A stretch of DNA of 64,000 nucleotides from Blastococcus fimeti (lineage in GTDB: Bacteria; Actinomycetota; Actinomycetes; Mycobacteriales; Geodermatophilaceae). Position numbers and translations under genes: made by a program. The notes below the pieces were generated by a model that was not told where the DNA came from, searched no databases, and worked only from the letters and a program-made list of their open reading frames with translations. Of this stretch, positions 51,823 through 61,483 are shown piece by piece. The stretch spans positions 1 through 64,000 of the forward strand of contig FNAW01000010.1 in NCBI GenBank assembly GCA_900102115.1, in the 5' to 3' direction. The stretch's first letter is position 1, and each line of letters opens with the position of its first letter.

Positions 51823-52520
51823 CGAGTTCCCCGATCCGCGTGGTCGTCGTCGACGACCAGCAGATGGTCCGCGCCGGTTTCCGCATGGTGATCGACTCCC
51901 AGCCCGACCTGACGGTGGTCGGGGAGGCCGGCGACGGCGGGAGCGCGGTGCAGCTGCTCCGGAGCACGCCGGCCGACGTCGTCCTCATGGACATCCGCAT
52001 GCCCGGCGTCGACGGCATCGAGGCCACCCGCCAGGTCACCGCGCTGCCCGAGGCGCCCCGCGTCGTCGTCCTGACGACGTTCGACCTCGACGAGTACGTG
52101 GTCGCGGCCATCGGCGCCGGCGCGAGCGGCTTCCTGCTGAAGGACGCCCCGCCGGAGGAGATGCTGGCCGCCGTACGCACCGTGCACGCGGGCGACTCGG
52201 TGATCGCGGCGTCCTCGACCCGCCGGCTGCTGCAGCACGTCGCGCCGATGCTGCGCGGCGCGGCGCCGTCGGCCCCCGGCGGTGGGGACGACGCCGCGCT
52301 GGCCGAGCTCACTCCGCGGGAGCGCGAGGTGCTGGTGCAGATGGCGCTCGGCGCCTCGAACACCGAGATCGCGCGGGCCTTCGTGGTCAGCGAGGCGACG
52401 GTGAAGACCCACGTCGGGCGGGTGCTGTTCAAGACCGGCTCCCGCGACCGCGTGCAGGCCGTCGTCCTCGCCTACCGGACCGGCCTCGTGCAGCCGGCCG
52501 ACCTGCTCCGCGACGCCTGA
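51819..52520 (+). CDS. NarL/LuxR-family response regulator
   Basis: A 233-residue regulator coupled to the kinase by ATGA. The receiver has D12-D13, phosphoacceptor D58 in LMDIRMPG and Lys in FLLKDAPPEE. The LuxR-type helix-turn-helix is LTPREREVLVQMALGASNTEIARAFVVSEATVKTHVGRVLFK. In actinobacteria such pairs often control a neighbouring ABC exporter, and the MacB-like genes at 53140-56389 are the obvious candidate. A family B repeat follows 5 bases after the stop. Confidence 0.93.
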   Translation: MTSSPIRVVVVDDQQMVRAGFRMVIDSQPDLTVVGEAGDGGSAVQLLRSTPADVVLMDIRMPGVDGIEATRQVTALPEAPRVVVLTTFDLDEYVVAAIGAGASGFLLKDAPPEEMLAAVRTVHAGDSVIAASSTRRLLQHVAPMLRGAAPSAPGGGDDAALAELTPREREVLVQMALGASNTEIARAFVVSEATVKTHVGRVLFKTGSRDRVQAVVLAYRTGLVQPADLLRDA

Positions 52521-52525
52521 CCTGC

Positions 52526-52566
52526 GCCTTTCCGCGGAAAGGCAGACCGCTTCTCCGCGGAAGAGC
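52526..52566. repeat. family B tandem palindromes
   Basis: GCCTTTCCGCGGAAAGGC (52526-52543) is a perfect 18-base palindrome; GCTTCTCCGCGGAAGAGC (52549-52566) is identical to the first unit at 36919. The pair directly follows the response regulator stop and precedes a convergent gene. Confidence 0.87.
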
Positions 52567-52638
52567 AGAGAAGCCAGCCGTCGCTGTGGTGCTGGCAGCC
52601 CCGCAGGTAGAAGTTCCGGCCGTCGTGCTCCTGAGTCA

Positions 52639-52977
52639 TCAGCCCCGGACCGGGTTGTCGGTCAGCGCCAGCAGGAGGCCTGTCCCGAGGACGGCGACCA
52701 TCAGGCCCACGAGGCAGGTGACGATCCAGCCGGGCGCCTGCCACCGACGCGCCAGCAGCAACCCCACCGCGGGTGGGCAGACCGCGACGATCCCGGCGAC
52801 CCGCGCCGCCGAACGGGCGTGCTGCACCTGCTCCGCCGTCGGCAGCTCGCCGAGCGGTGGCCAGGCCGAGCGCACCGCGACCACGGCCGCCAGGGACGCC
52901 GCCACCAGCCAGAGACCGAGGAGCGCGGCCAGGACTCGGTCGCGGTGTCCAGTTGCAGCACCGACGACGCCACCCAT
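52639..52977 (-). CDS. small membrane protein of unknown function
   Basis: A 112-residue protein with three hydrophobic helices (VLAALLGLWLVAASLAAVVAV, VAGIVAVCPPAVGLLLA and WIVTCLVGLMVAVLGTGLLLAL) and a short loop of mixed charge (LGELPTAEQVQHARSAAR). ATG 52977 has GGAGG eight bases upstream and is preferred over a GTG nine bases earlier. No family recognised. It stands alone on the minus strand between the two-component pair and the ABC transporter. Confidence 0.68.
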   Translation of the reverse strand: MGGVVGAATGHRDRVLAALLGLWLVAASLAAVVAVRSAWPPLGELPTAEQVQHARSAARVAGIVAVCPPAVGLLLARRWQAPGWIVTCLVGLMVAVLGTGLLLALTDNPVRG

Positions 52978-53139
52978 GCTGCCCACCTCCGGCCCGATCT
53001 CCGCCCGGAGGATGACACGACATGGTCCTGGGGACGCAGGAGGCGCGTGCGGAAGAACGGTCCCTGCTCCGACGCGGGAGGACGGCCCGGGGCGGGAGCG
53101 TGATCACCGTTGCCGCATCCCCCGCACCGGAGGTCCGAA

Positions 53140-53916
<777 letters not shown>

Positions 53917-53920
53917 GCCG

Positions 53921-56389
53921 ATGCGCACCGTCGTGCTCGCCCAGCTCCGCACCCACGCGGCGAGGCTGATCGCCTCCACCCTGGCCGTCGTCATCGCCGT
54001 GGGCTTCGTCGTCGCCACCCTCGTGCTCAACGAGACCTCGCGCAGCACGGTGCTCGACACCGTCGGCGCCCGGTACGTCGACGCCGCCGCCGTCGCCAGC
54101 ACCACCCTCGACCACCCCTTCACCGACGACGACGTCGCCGCGCTCGCCGACCTCGGCTCCGTCGGCGCCGTCGCCCCCTCCTACGAGACCGGCGTCCAGG
54201 CGTCGGTGCCCGGACGGCCCGGCTCGCAGTACCTGCTGGTCGAGTCGGTCGCCGATGCCCCGCAGCTGCGCTGGCAGGAGCTCTCCGCCGGCCGGCTCCC
54301 GAAGGCCACCGGCGAGGTCGCTGTCAGCGACCGCGCCCGCGCCGAGGTCGGCGACGTCCTCTCCGTCTCCGTCTACGACGCCGAGGGCGAGGAGACGACG
54401 GCGGAGGCGACCGTCACCGGCATCGTCGACCTGCAGGGCGACCCCGAGGCCGGGCTCTACGGCCGCGGCTTCGTCACCGAGGAGCAGGCCCAGGCCTGGG
54501 GCGCCGTCGACCCCGTCCAACTGCGGATCGCCGCCGGCCCCGGCTTCTCGGCCGACCAGGTGCGCACCGACGTCGCGGCCGCGGTCCCCGGCGACGTCGT
54601 GGTGCGCAGCGGGGAGGAGCAGGCCGAGAAGGCCGCCGCCGACCTGATGGGCAACTCGACCGCGCTGGCCGCCGTGCTGCTGGTCTTCGGCACCGTCGCC
54701 GTCGTCGTCGCCGGGCTGGTCATCGCCAACACCTTCGCCGTCCTGCTGGCCCAGCGGACCCGCGAACTGGCCCTGCTGCGCTGCGTGGGCGCCACCGCCC
54801 GGCAGGTCCGGCGCAGCGTCCTCGGCGAGGCGCTGGCCACCGGGCTGGTCTCCTCGGCCGTCGGCGTCGCGCTCGGCATCGGGCTGGCCGCCGGGGTCTC
54901 GACCCTGGTGGGCAGCAACTCGGCGATCCCGCTGTCCGGCGTGACCGTCCCGCTCTACGCGGTGCTCGCCGGCCTCGGCGTCGGCACCGTCGTCACCGTG
55001 CTCGCCGCCCTCGCGCCGGCGCGGGCCGCGACGAAGGTGGCACCCCTGGCCGCGCTGCGGCCGGTGGACTCCGCGCCGCTGCGCTCGCGCCCGGGCCTGC
55101 TGCGCCTGGTCCTCGGGCTGCTGCTGGTCGTCCCGGGCGTGCTGCTGCTGGCCGCCGGCGTCGTCACGGCGTCGGTGCTCGTCGCGCTGCCCGGCGGGGT
55201 GCTCAGCTTCCTGGGCGTCGTCCTGCTCGCGCAGCGGGCGGTGCCCCCCGTCGTCGCGGCCGCCGGCCGGCTGGCCGGCCGGTTCGGCGGGGTGCCGGCC
55301 CGGTTGGCGGCGGGCAACGCCACCCGCAACCCCCGGCGGACGGCGGCCACGGCGACCGCGCTGCTCATCGGCGTGACGCTGACCAGCGCCTTCGTCGTCG
55401 GCGCGGCCTCGACCAAGGCCACCGCCCAGGCCGGCCTGGATGCCGAGTTCCCCACCGACGTCCTGGTGCGGAGCTACGACGCCGACCTGCCCGATTCGCT
55501 GAGCCGGACGCTGCTGGACGTCGACGGCGTGCAGCGCGCGGCCGGGGTGATCGGCGGCGACGTCACCGGACCCGACGGCGAGCCGGTGTTCGTGCAGGCC
55601 GTCGATCCCACGGAGGCGGCGACCGTGCTCCGGTCCACCGACAAGGTCGACCTGCCCTCGACCGGCGTGGCGGTGCTGCCGGAGTGGGCCGCCGAGTCCT
55701 GGTCCGTGCAGGACGGCGCACCCGTGACGTTCGCCGTCGACGGCCGGACGGTCACGCTGCAGGCCCAGGTGACCGGACTCGAGCAGGGACTGCTGATGGA
55801 GCCGGACGCGCTCCGCTCGCTGCTCCCCGACGCCGGCACCTCGGAGCTGTGGCTGCTGCTCGACGACGCCGACCCGGACGGCCAGGTGGGCACCGTGGAC
55901 GACGTCACGGACGTGGTCGCGGAGGCCGCCCCCGAGGCGCAGGTCACCGGCGTGGTCACCATGCGCGACCAGCTCAACAAGGTGCTCGACATCCTGCTGC
56001 TGGTCGTCACCGGGCTGCTGGGCGTGGCCGTGGTCATCGCGCTGATCGGCGTGGGCAACACGCTCGCCCTGTCGGTGGTGGAGCGGCGGCAGGAGAACGG
56101 CCTGCTGCGTGCGCTCGGGCTCACCCGGGGCCAGCTGCGCGGGCTGCTCGCGTGGGAGGCGGCGCTCGTCGCCGGCGTCGCCGCGGTGCTCGGGGTGCTC
56201 ATCGGCGGCGCCTACGGGCTGATCGGCGCGGCCTCGGTGCTCGGCGAGCTGGGGCCGATCGTGCTCGACGTCCCGTGGCTGCAGGTCGCCGCGATCGTCG
56301 TCGTCGCCACCCTGGCCGGGCTGCTCGCCTCGGTGCTGCCCGCCCGCCGCGCCGCCCGCACCTCCCCGGTGGCCGCGATCGCCGCCTGA
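53921..56389 (+). CDS. FtsX-like ABC permease, duplicated type
   Basis: An 822-residue permease consisting of two FtsX modules. Helices lie near residues 15-38, 245-275, 295-325 and 345-370 in the first half, then 395-440, about 475-495, 700-725, 745-770 and 785-815 in the second, with large extracellular domains at about 40-240 and 500-690. Repeated blocks such as LLRCVGATARQVRRSVLGEAL and LLRALGLTRGQLRGLLAWEAAL mark the transmission helices. This is the architecture of actinobacterial MacB-like exporters without a separate HlyD subunit. It is coupled with the ATPase gene upstream and ends just before a family B repeat. Confidence 0.92.
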   Translation: MRTVVLAQLRTHAARLIASTLAVVIAVGFVVATLVLNETSRSTVLDTVGARYVDAAAVASTTLDHPFTDDDVAALADLGSVGAVAPSYETGVQASVPGRPGSQYLLVESVADAPQLRWQELSAGRLPKATGEVAVSDRARAEVGDVLSVSVYDAEGEETTAEATVTGIVDLQGDPEAGLYGRGFVTEEQAQAWGAVDPVQLRIAAGPGFSADQVRTDVAAAVPGDVVVRSGEEQAEKAAADLMGNSTALAAVLLVFGTVAVVVAGLVIANTFAVLLAQRTRELALLRCVGATARQVRRSVLGEALATGLVSSAVGVALGIGLAAGVSTLVGSNSAIPLSGVTVPLYAVLAGLGVGTVVTVLAALAPARAATKVAPLAALRPVDSAPLRSRPGLLRLVLGLLLVVPGVLLLAAGVVTASVLVALPGGVLSFLGVVLLAQRAVPPVVAAAGRLAGRFGGVPARLAAGNATRNPRRTAATATALLIGVTLTSAFVVGAASTKATAQAGLDAEFPTDVLVRSYDADLPDSLSRTLLDVDGVQRAAGVIGGDVTGPDGEPVFVQAVDPTEAATVLRSTDKVDLPSTGVAVLPEWAAESWSVQDGAPVTFAVDGRTVTLQAQVTGLEQGLLMEPDALRSLLPDAGTSELWLLLDDADPDGQVGTVDDVTDVVAEAAPEAQVTGVVTMRDQLNKVLDILLLVVTGLLGVAVVIALIGVGNTLALSVVERRQENGLLRALGLTRGQLRGLLAWEAALVAGVAAVLGVLIGGAYGLIGAASVLGELGPIVLDVPWLQVAAIVVVATLAGLLASVLPARRAARTSPVAAIAA

Positions 56390-56390
56390 T

Positions 56391-56437
56391 CCTGCTTTTC
56401 CGCGGTAGAGCAGCCTGCTCTACCGCGGAAAAGCAGG
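56391..56437. repeat. family B long perfect inverted repeat
   Basis: Two perfectly complementary 23-base arms, 56391-56413 and 56415-56437, are separated by one base. Each arm holds a CCGCGG core (CTTTTCCGCGGTAGAGC and its complement). It begins one base after the permease stop and is the longest perfect palindrome in the window. Confidence 0.92.
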
Positions 56438-56503
56438 GCGGGGTGGTGTGAGGTTCCACGGGAAACCTTCGACGGCGTCGGCGGGACTGGGACACTCGGG
56501 GAC

Positions 56504-57706
56504 GTGCCATCCCTCCGCCGCCGTGCCGCCCTCACCGCCGCCGTCCTCACCGGACCGGTGGGGTGGCTGACCGCCGCTGCCTGGGGCCTGCCGACGGCGC
56601 TGGGCGCGCACCGCCGCAGGCTGCGGCCGGTCGTCGCCGGATCGCCGCACTTCGCCGACGGCAGCTTCCACAACACGCTGCCCACGCCCGCGCTCGCCCC
56701 GGCCAACACCCGCGACGGCCTGCTGCGGCAGTGGCACGAGGAGCGGCACGTCGGGCTGCCCGGTGGGCCGATCCCGCTGGTCGAGGCGGAGCTGCCCGCC
56801 GACGCCGCCGAGCTCGCGGTCACCTGGTTCGGGCACGCCAGCGCGCTGCTGGAGGTCGACGGCCGGCGGGTGCTGGTCGACCCGGTCTGGGGGTACCGCG
56901 TCTCGCCGTCGCCGGTGTTCGGGCCGACCCGGCTGCACGAGCCGCCGATGCCGATCGAGGACCTGCCCCCGGTCGACGCCGTCCTCATCTCGCACGACCA
57001 CTACGACCACCTCGACCTGCCGACGGTCCGGGCGCTGCTGGCCACCCAGACCGCGCCGTTCGTCGTCCCCCTGGGCATCGGCGAGCACCTGCGCAAGTGG
57101 CACGTGCCCGAGGAGCGCATCGTCGAGCTGGACTGGGACGGCGCGCACGAGGTCGCCGGCCTGACGCTCACGTGCACCGAGGCGCGGCACTTCTCCGGCC
57201 GCTACTTCCACCGCAACACCACGCTGTGGGCCTCCTGGGCGATCACCGGCCCGCGGCACCGGGTCTACTTCGGCGGCGACACCGGCTACACCCCCGCGTT
57301 CGCCGCGATCGGCGCGCGGCTCGGCCCGTTCGACCTGACGCTGCTGCCGATCGGCGCCTACAACGACGCCTGGCACGCCATCCACATGGACCCGGAGGAG
57401 GCCGTCCGCGCGCACGGCGACCTCGGCGGCGCCGTGCTGCTGCCCATCCACTGGGCCACCTTCAACCTGGCGTTCCACCGCTGGGCCGAGCCGGTGCAGC
57501 GGCTGCTGGCCGCCGCCCGGCCTCGGGAGATCGCCGTCGTCGTCCCGCGGCCCGGGGAGCGGATCGACGTGCTCGACCCGCCGCCCCTGTTCGACTGGTG
57601 GACGGCGGTCGGCTCGGCGGCCGATGCGCAGGGCGACTCGGCCGGCGTGGGCAGCTCGGTGCTCGCCCGCACGCTGACCCGGCTGACCGCGCTGCTGCCG
57701 GGCTGA
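56504..57706 (+). CDS. MBL-fold hydrolase (NAPE-PLD/UlaG-like)
   Basis: A 400-residue metallo-beta-lactamase-fold protein. The metal-binding motif is HDHYDHLD, with WFGHASALLE before it and FGGDTGYTPAF and PIHWATFNLAFH after it; the sequence resembles bacterial homologues of N-acyl-phosphatidylethanolamine phospholipase D more than classic beta-lactamases. A hydrophobic N-terminus (AALTAAVLTGPVGWLTAAAWGL) suggests membrane attachment. Likely a phosphodiesterase acting on lipids, but the substrate is inferred. GTG 56504 is the start; the stop lies 3 bases before that of the convergent DNA glycosylase. Confidence 0.87.
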   Translation: MPSLRRRAALTAAVLTGPVGWLTAAAWGLPTALGAHRRRLRPVVAGSPHFADGSFHNTLPTPALAPANTRDGLLRQWHEERHVGLPGGPIPLVEAELPADAAELAVTWFGHASALLEVDGRRVLVDPVWGYRVSPSPVFGPTRLHEPPMPIEDLPPVDAVLISHDHYDHLDLPTVRALLATQTAPFVVPLGIGEHLRKWHVPEERIVELDWDGAHEVAGLTLTCTEARHFSGRYFHRNTTLWASWAITGPRHRVYFGGDTGYTPAFAAIGARLGPFDLTLLPIGAYNDAWHAIHMDPEEAVRAHGDLGGAVLLPIHWATFNLAFHRWAEPVQRLLAAARPREIAVVVPRPGERIDVLDPPPLFDWWTAVGSAADAQGDSAGVGSSVLARTLTRLTALLPG

Positions 57707-57709
57707 GCC

Positions 57710-58564
57710 CTAGCGCAGGAGCTTCGACATCCGCCGGTCGGCGAGCGGCTTGCCGCCGGTCTGGCAGGTGGGGCAGTACTGCAGCGAGGTGTCGGCGAAG
57801 CTGACCTCGCGCACCGTGTCCCCGCAGACCGGGCACGGCAGGCCGGTGCGGGCGTGCACCTGCAGCCCGGAGCGCTTCTCGCCCTTCATCGTCGCCGCAC
57901 GCTGGCCGACCTGGCGCTCGAGCGCCTCGGTGAGCGTGCCGCGGACGGCCTCGAAGAGACGGACCAGTTCGTCGTCCTTGAGCTTGTCGGCGCCCTTGAA
58001 CGGCGAGAGGCGGGCCGCGTGCAGGATCTCGTCGGAGTAGGCGTTGCCGATGCCGGAGAGCAGCGTCTGGTCGGTGAGCGCGCCCTTGAGCTGCCCCGAC
58101 CGGCCCTTCATCAGCGCGGCGAAGGTCTCCAGGTCCACCTCGAGGGCGTCGGGGCCCAGCCGCGCGATGCCGGGCACCTCGGCCGGCGAGCGGACGACGT
58201 AGATCGCCAGCCCCTTGCGCGTCCCCTGCTCGGTCAGGTCGAAGCCGTTGCCGTCATCCAGGTGCACCCGCAGCGCGAGCGGCCCCTTGCCCGGCTTGGG
58301 CGGCGCCGTCGGCAGGTTCTCCCGCCAGTGCAGCCAGCCGGCGCGCGCCAGGTGGACGACGAGGTGCAGGCCGGAGACGTCGAGGTCGAGGAACTTGCCG
58401 TGCCGGCCGGCACCGGTGATCTCCAGACCGCCGAGCGCGGACAGCGGCGGATCGAAGGTCTTGATCGCCTGGACGGCGGCGAGATCGGCGCGGGTGAGCA
58501 CCCGCCCCACCGCGTCGGCGCGCAGGAAGGCGGCCAGGGCCTCCACCTCGGGCAACTCGGGCAC
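57710..58564 (-). CDS. Fpg/Nei-family DNA glycosylase
   Basis: A 284-residue base-excision repair enzyme. The mature N-terminus PELPEVEAL carries the catalytic proline and glutamate, HGKFL holds the beta-hairpin lysine, the H2TH region has LLSGIGNAYSDEILHAA, and the C-terminal zinc finger has CPVCG and CPTC with ADRRMSKLLR. It removes oxidised bases and nicks the AP site. Whether it prefers 8-oxoguanine (Fpg) or oxidised pyrimidines (Nei) cannot be told. GTG 58564 gives the exact MPELPEVE start. It is head to head with photolyase across 134 bases. Confidence 0.92.
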   Translation of the reverse strand: MPELPEVEALAAFLRADAVGRVLTRADLAAVQAIKTFDPPLSALGGLEITGAGRHGKFLDLDVSGLHLVVHLARAGWLHWRENLPTAPPKPGKGPLALRVHLDDGNGFDLTEQGTRKGLAIYVVRSPAEVPGIARLGPDALEVDLETFAALMKGRSGQLKGALTDQTLLSGIGNAYSDEILHAARLSPFKGADKLKDDELVRLFEAVRGTLTEALERQVGQRAATMKGEKRSGLQVHARTGLPCPVCGDTVREVSFADTSLQYCPTCQTGGKPLADRRMSKLLR

Positions 58565-58611
58565 CCGACCATGATCGCGCGGATCGCGCGCCTCCGCCGT
58601 CCTCGATCAGG

Positions 58612-58656
58612 GGACTTTCGGTGCAGAAAGTCCGGGACATTCGGTGCAGGAAGTCC
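58612..58656. repeat. family A hairpin pair in a divergent promoter region
   Basis: Units at 58612-58633 (core GACTTTCGGTGCAGAAAGTC) and 58635-58656 (one arm mismatch, GACATTC/GGAAGTC) stand side by side between the start codons of the DNA glycosylase and photolyase genes. Here the element cannot be a simple 3'-end terminator for either gene. Confidence 0.87.
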
Positions 58657-58698
58657 GTCGGGGGGCGGGCGGCGGCGTTCGTTCCTACGCTCGGCCGG

Positions 58699-60060
58699 GT
58701 GCCCACGTCGCTGCTCTGGTTCCGGCGGGACCTCCGGCTGCACGACCACCCCGCGCTGCTCGCCGCCCGCGACGCGGCAGGCCCGGACGGCGACGTCGTC
58801 CCCGTGTTCGTGTTCGACGACCGGCTCTGGAGCCCCTCCGGCGAGCCCCGCCGCCGCTTCCTGCTCGACTGCCTGACCGCCCTGGACGCCGACCTCGACG
58901 GCGCGCTGGTCCTGCGGTCCGGCGACCCGGCGCGGGTGATCCCGCAGCTCGCCCGCGAGGTGGGCGCGACCACCGTCCACGTCAGCGCCGACACCGGCCC
59001 GTACGGCCGGCAGCGGGACGCCGCGGTGGAGCGCGCGCTGGACGACGTCCCCCTCGTGCGCACCGGCTCGCCGTACCTGGTCACCCCCGGCCGGGTCACC
59101 ACCCGCACGGACACGCCGTTCCAGGTCTTCTCGCCGTTCGCCCGCGCCTGGCGGGAGCACGGCTGGCGAGCACCGGCGGGTGCGCCCGACGGCGTCCGCT
59201 GGCGCACGGGCGTCCGGTCCGACGAGCCGCCGCCGGCACCCGCGGTCGCCGCCGATCTGCCGCCGGCCGGCGAGCGGGCCGCGCTCGAGGCGTGGGAGCG
59301 GTTCCGCGACGAGCGGCTGACCGGCTACGCCGAGGGCCGCAACCTGCCCGGGACGGCCGGGACCAGCCGCATGTCGGCCTACCTGAAGTACGGCTGCATC
59401 CACCCGCGCACGATGGTCGCGGACCTGGCCGGCGAGGAGGGCGAGTCGGCCCGCCGCTACACCGACGAGCTGGCCTGGCGGGACTTCTACGCCGACGTGC
59501 TGTGGCACCGGCCCGACTCGGCACGGGAGTACCTCAAGCCGGAGCTGCAGGGGATGGGGTACGACAGCGGGCCGGCGGCCGAGGCGCTGGTGCGTGCCTG
59601 GGAGACCGGCCGCACCGGCTTCCCGATCGTCGACGCCGGCATGCGCCAGCTGCTCGGCGAGGCCTACGTGCACAACCGGGTGCGGATGATCGTCGCCTCG
59701 TTCCTGGTGAAGGACCTGCACCAGGAGTGGACCCTCGGCGCCCGGTACTTCATGCAGCACCTCGTCGACGGCGACCTGGCCAGCAACAACCACGGCTGGC
59801 AGTGGGTCGCGGGCACGGGCACCGACGCCTCGCCGTACTACCGGGTCTTCAACCCGATCACCCAGGGCAAGAAGTTCGACCCGGACGGCGCCTACGTGAA
59901 GCGCTGGGTGCCGGAGCTGCGCGACCTCGATCCGAAGCACGTGCACGAGCCGTGGACGGCGCCCGGCGGCATCCCGGCCGGCTATCCCGAGCCGGTGGTC
60001 GACCACGCGCACGAGCGCCAGGTCTCCCTCGACCGCTACGCCGCCGTCCGCGCGCGCTGA
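58699..60060 (+). CDS. phrB: deoxyribodipyrimidine photolyase
   Basis: A 453-residue cryptochrome/photolyase. The N-terminal alpha/beta antenna domain opens with LLWFRRDLRLHDHPAL. The FAD domain includes TSRMSAYLKYGCIHPRTM, LAWRDFYADVLWHRP, VDAGMRQLLGEAYVHNRVRM, LVDGDLASNNHGWQWVAGTGTDASPYYRVFNP and the Trp-chain residues expected of class I CPD photolyases. It repairs UV cyclobutane dimers with blue light. GTG 58699 is chosen at the exact conserved start; the frame upstream only covers the hairpins. It stops one base before the convergent DUF309 gene. Confidence 0.93.
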   Translation: MPTSLLWFRRDLRLHDHPALLAARDAAGPDGDVVPVFVFDDRLWSPSGEPRRRFLLDCLTALDADLDGALVLRSGDPARVIPQLAREVGATTVHVSADTGPYGRQRDAAVERALDDVPLVRTGSPYLVTPGRVTTRTDTPFQVFSPFARAWREHGWRAPAGAPDGVRWRTGVRSDEPPPAPAVAADLPPAGERAALEAWERFRDERLTGYAEGRNLPGTAGTSRMSAYLKYGCIHPRTMVADLAGEEGESARRYTDELAWRDFYADVLWHRPDSAREYLKPELQGMGYDSGPAAEALVRAWETGRTGFPIVDAGMRQLLGEAYVHNRVRMIVASFLVKDLHQEWTLGARYFMQHLVDGDLASNNHGWQWVAGTGTDASPYYRVFNPITQGKKFDPDGAYVKRWVPELRDLDPKHVHEPWTAPGGIPAGYPEPVVDHAHERQVSLDRYAAVRAR

Positions 60061-60061
60061 G

Positions 60062-60532
60062 TCAGGCGCCGCGCAGTCGCGGCGCCGCAGCGGCCGCGTC
60101 CCGGACCGTCGAGGGGTCGGCGGCCAGCGTCCGACCCCACCCGACCAACCCGGCGACGTCGATCCCGTGCGGCGGCTCCCCCGCATAGGGGACGACGTTG
60201 CCGACGCCCCGCTCGAGCAGCGTCGTCGCCCCGCGGGCGTTGCCGCGGGCGGCGTGCGTGAGCCCGACGGCGAGCTGGGCCAGGCCCCGCCACAGCTGCC
60301 GCTCCTCCGGCACCGCGGACTTCCACGCGTCCTCGAGCACCTCGTGGGCGTGGAACGGGCGGCCGGCGTCCAGCAGGGCCTGCGCCTCGGCCAGGGCGAC
60401 CAGCGGCGCGCGGACGATCCCCTCCGGCGCCCGCGGCTCGCCGACGGCGTCGTGCGGCAGCGGCCGGCCGAGCGCGTCCCGGGGACGGGCGTTCCGGGCG
60501 CGGCCCTCGTCGTCCCGGTCGCGCGTCGTCAC
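60062..60532 (-). CDS. DUF309 family protein
   Basis: About 156 residues. The DUF309 core is clear: GRPFHAHEVLEDAWKSAVPEERQLWRGLAQLAVGLTHAARGNARGATTLLERG, in which the HEVLE histidine/glutamate and the downstream helix make the helical hairpin of the family. Function is unknown. The N-terminal 45 residues are charged and probably disordered. GTG 60532 is preferred; ATG 60577 (MPNFFRLPDQ...) would add 15 residues. Promoter of the divergent DUF4397 operon lies just upstream, with TGCATCCGTTCCG at 60584-60596, possibly an ECF-sigma -35-type sequence. Confidence 0.8.
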   Translation of the reverse strand: MTTRDRDDEGRARNARPRDALGRPLPHDAVGEPRAPEGIVRAPLVALAEAQALLDAGRPFHAHEVLEDAWKSAVPEERQLWRGLAQLAVGLTHAARGNARGATTLLERGVGNVVPYAGEPPHGIDVAGLVGWGRTLAADPSTVRDAAAAAPRLRGA

Positions 60533-60651
60533 GGGCCCATCCTGCACCTGATCGGGCAGCCGGAAGAAGTTCGGCATTCAACTGCATCCGTTCCGAGAAG
60601 CGCCCGGGAAGAGGGGATGACAGGCACCACCACCCTCTGGAAGGACGATCC

Positions 60652-61470
60652 ATGAGCACCCTGCGCACCCTCGGCAGCGCCGCCGGCGCGGCTGCCGTCG
60701 TCGGCGGTCTGGTCCTCGTCGCCACCCCGGCGACCGCGGCCGACACCGCCACCGTCTCGGTCCTGCACGGCATCCCGAACACGCCGGTCGACGTCTACGC
60801 CAACGGCGAGCGGCTGATCGACGACTTCCAGCCCGGCACGCTGACCGACGCCCTCACGCTTCCCGCGGGCGCTTACGACCTGGCGATCTTCCCGGCCGAC
60901 GCCCCCGACGGCTCCGGCGAGCCGCTGCTCGAGGCCGACGACGTCGCCGTCCCGGCCGGCGCCAACGCCACCGTGGTCGCGCACCTCGAGGAGGACGGCA
61001 GCCCGACCCTGACGCCGTTCGTCAACGACGCCTCCCCCGTCGCGGCCGGCCAGGCCCGCGTGACCGTCCGGCACACCGCCGCCGCCCCCGCCGTCGACGT
61101 GCGCGCCGGTGGCACCCCGGTGGTCGAGGGGCTGACCAACCCCGACGAGGCGACGCTGACCGTCCCCGCCAGCACGATCACCGCGGACGTCACCCTCGCG
61201 GGCACCGACACCGTCGCGATCGGCCCGGCCGACCTGACCCTGGCCGAGGGCACCTCGACCATCGTCTACGCCTGGGGCAACGGTGAGGCCGGCTACGACC
61301 TCGCCGTCCAGACGATCAGCGGCATGCACTCGATGCCCGCCGGCGTCCCCGGTGGCTCGGCCGGCCTGGCCGACGACACCTCCTCGCTGCCGATGGTCGC
61401 CGCCCTCTCGGTCGCCGGCCTGGCCGTCGCCGGTGCCGGTGTCGCCCGCGTCGCCCGCAACCGCGGCTGA
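60652..61470 (+). CDS. DUF4397 surface protein
   Basis: A 272-residue exported protein. A signal peptide ends near ATPATAA. Two DUF4397 beta-sandwich repeats follow (about 33-125 and 130-225: VSVLHGIPNTPVDVYANGE, then VTVRHTAAAPAVDVRAGGT). The tail has a membrane helix (LPMVAALSVAGLAVAGAGVA) and a basic end RVARNRG, preceded by GGSAGLADD rather than LPxTG. With a sortase next door this may be a non-standard sorting signal. ATG 60652 follows GGAAGGA. It heads an operon with sortase, ECF sigma and anti-sigma genes. Confidence 0.88.
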   Translation: MSTLRTLGSAAGAAAVVGGLVLVATPATAADTATVSVLHGIPNTPVDVYANGERLIDDFQPGTLTDALTLPAGAYDLAIFPADAPDGSGEPLLEADDVAVPAGANATVVAHLEEDGSPTLTPFVNDASPVAAGQARVTVRHTAAAPAVDVRAGGTPVVEGLTNPDEATLTVPASTITADVTLAGTDTVAIGPADLTLAEGTSTIVYAWGNGEAGYDLAVQTISGMHSMPAGVPGGSAGLADDTSSLPMVAALSVAGLAVAGAGVARVARNRG

Positions 61471-61483
61471 CCGGAGCAGTTCC

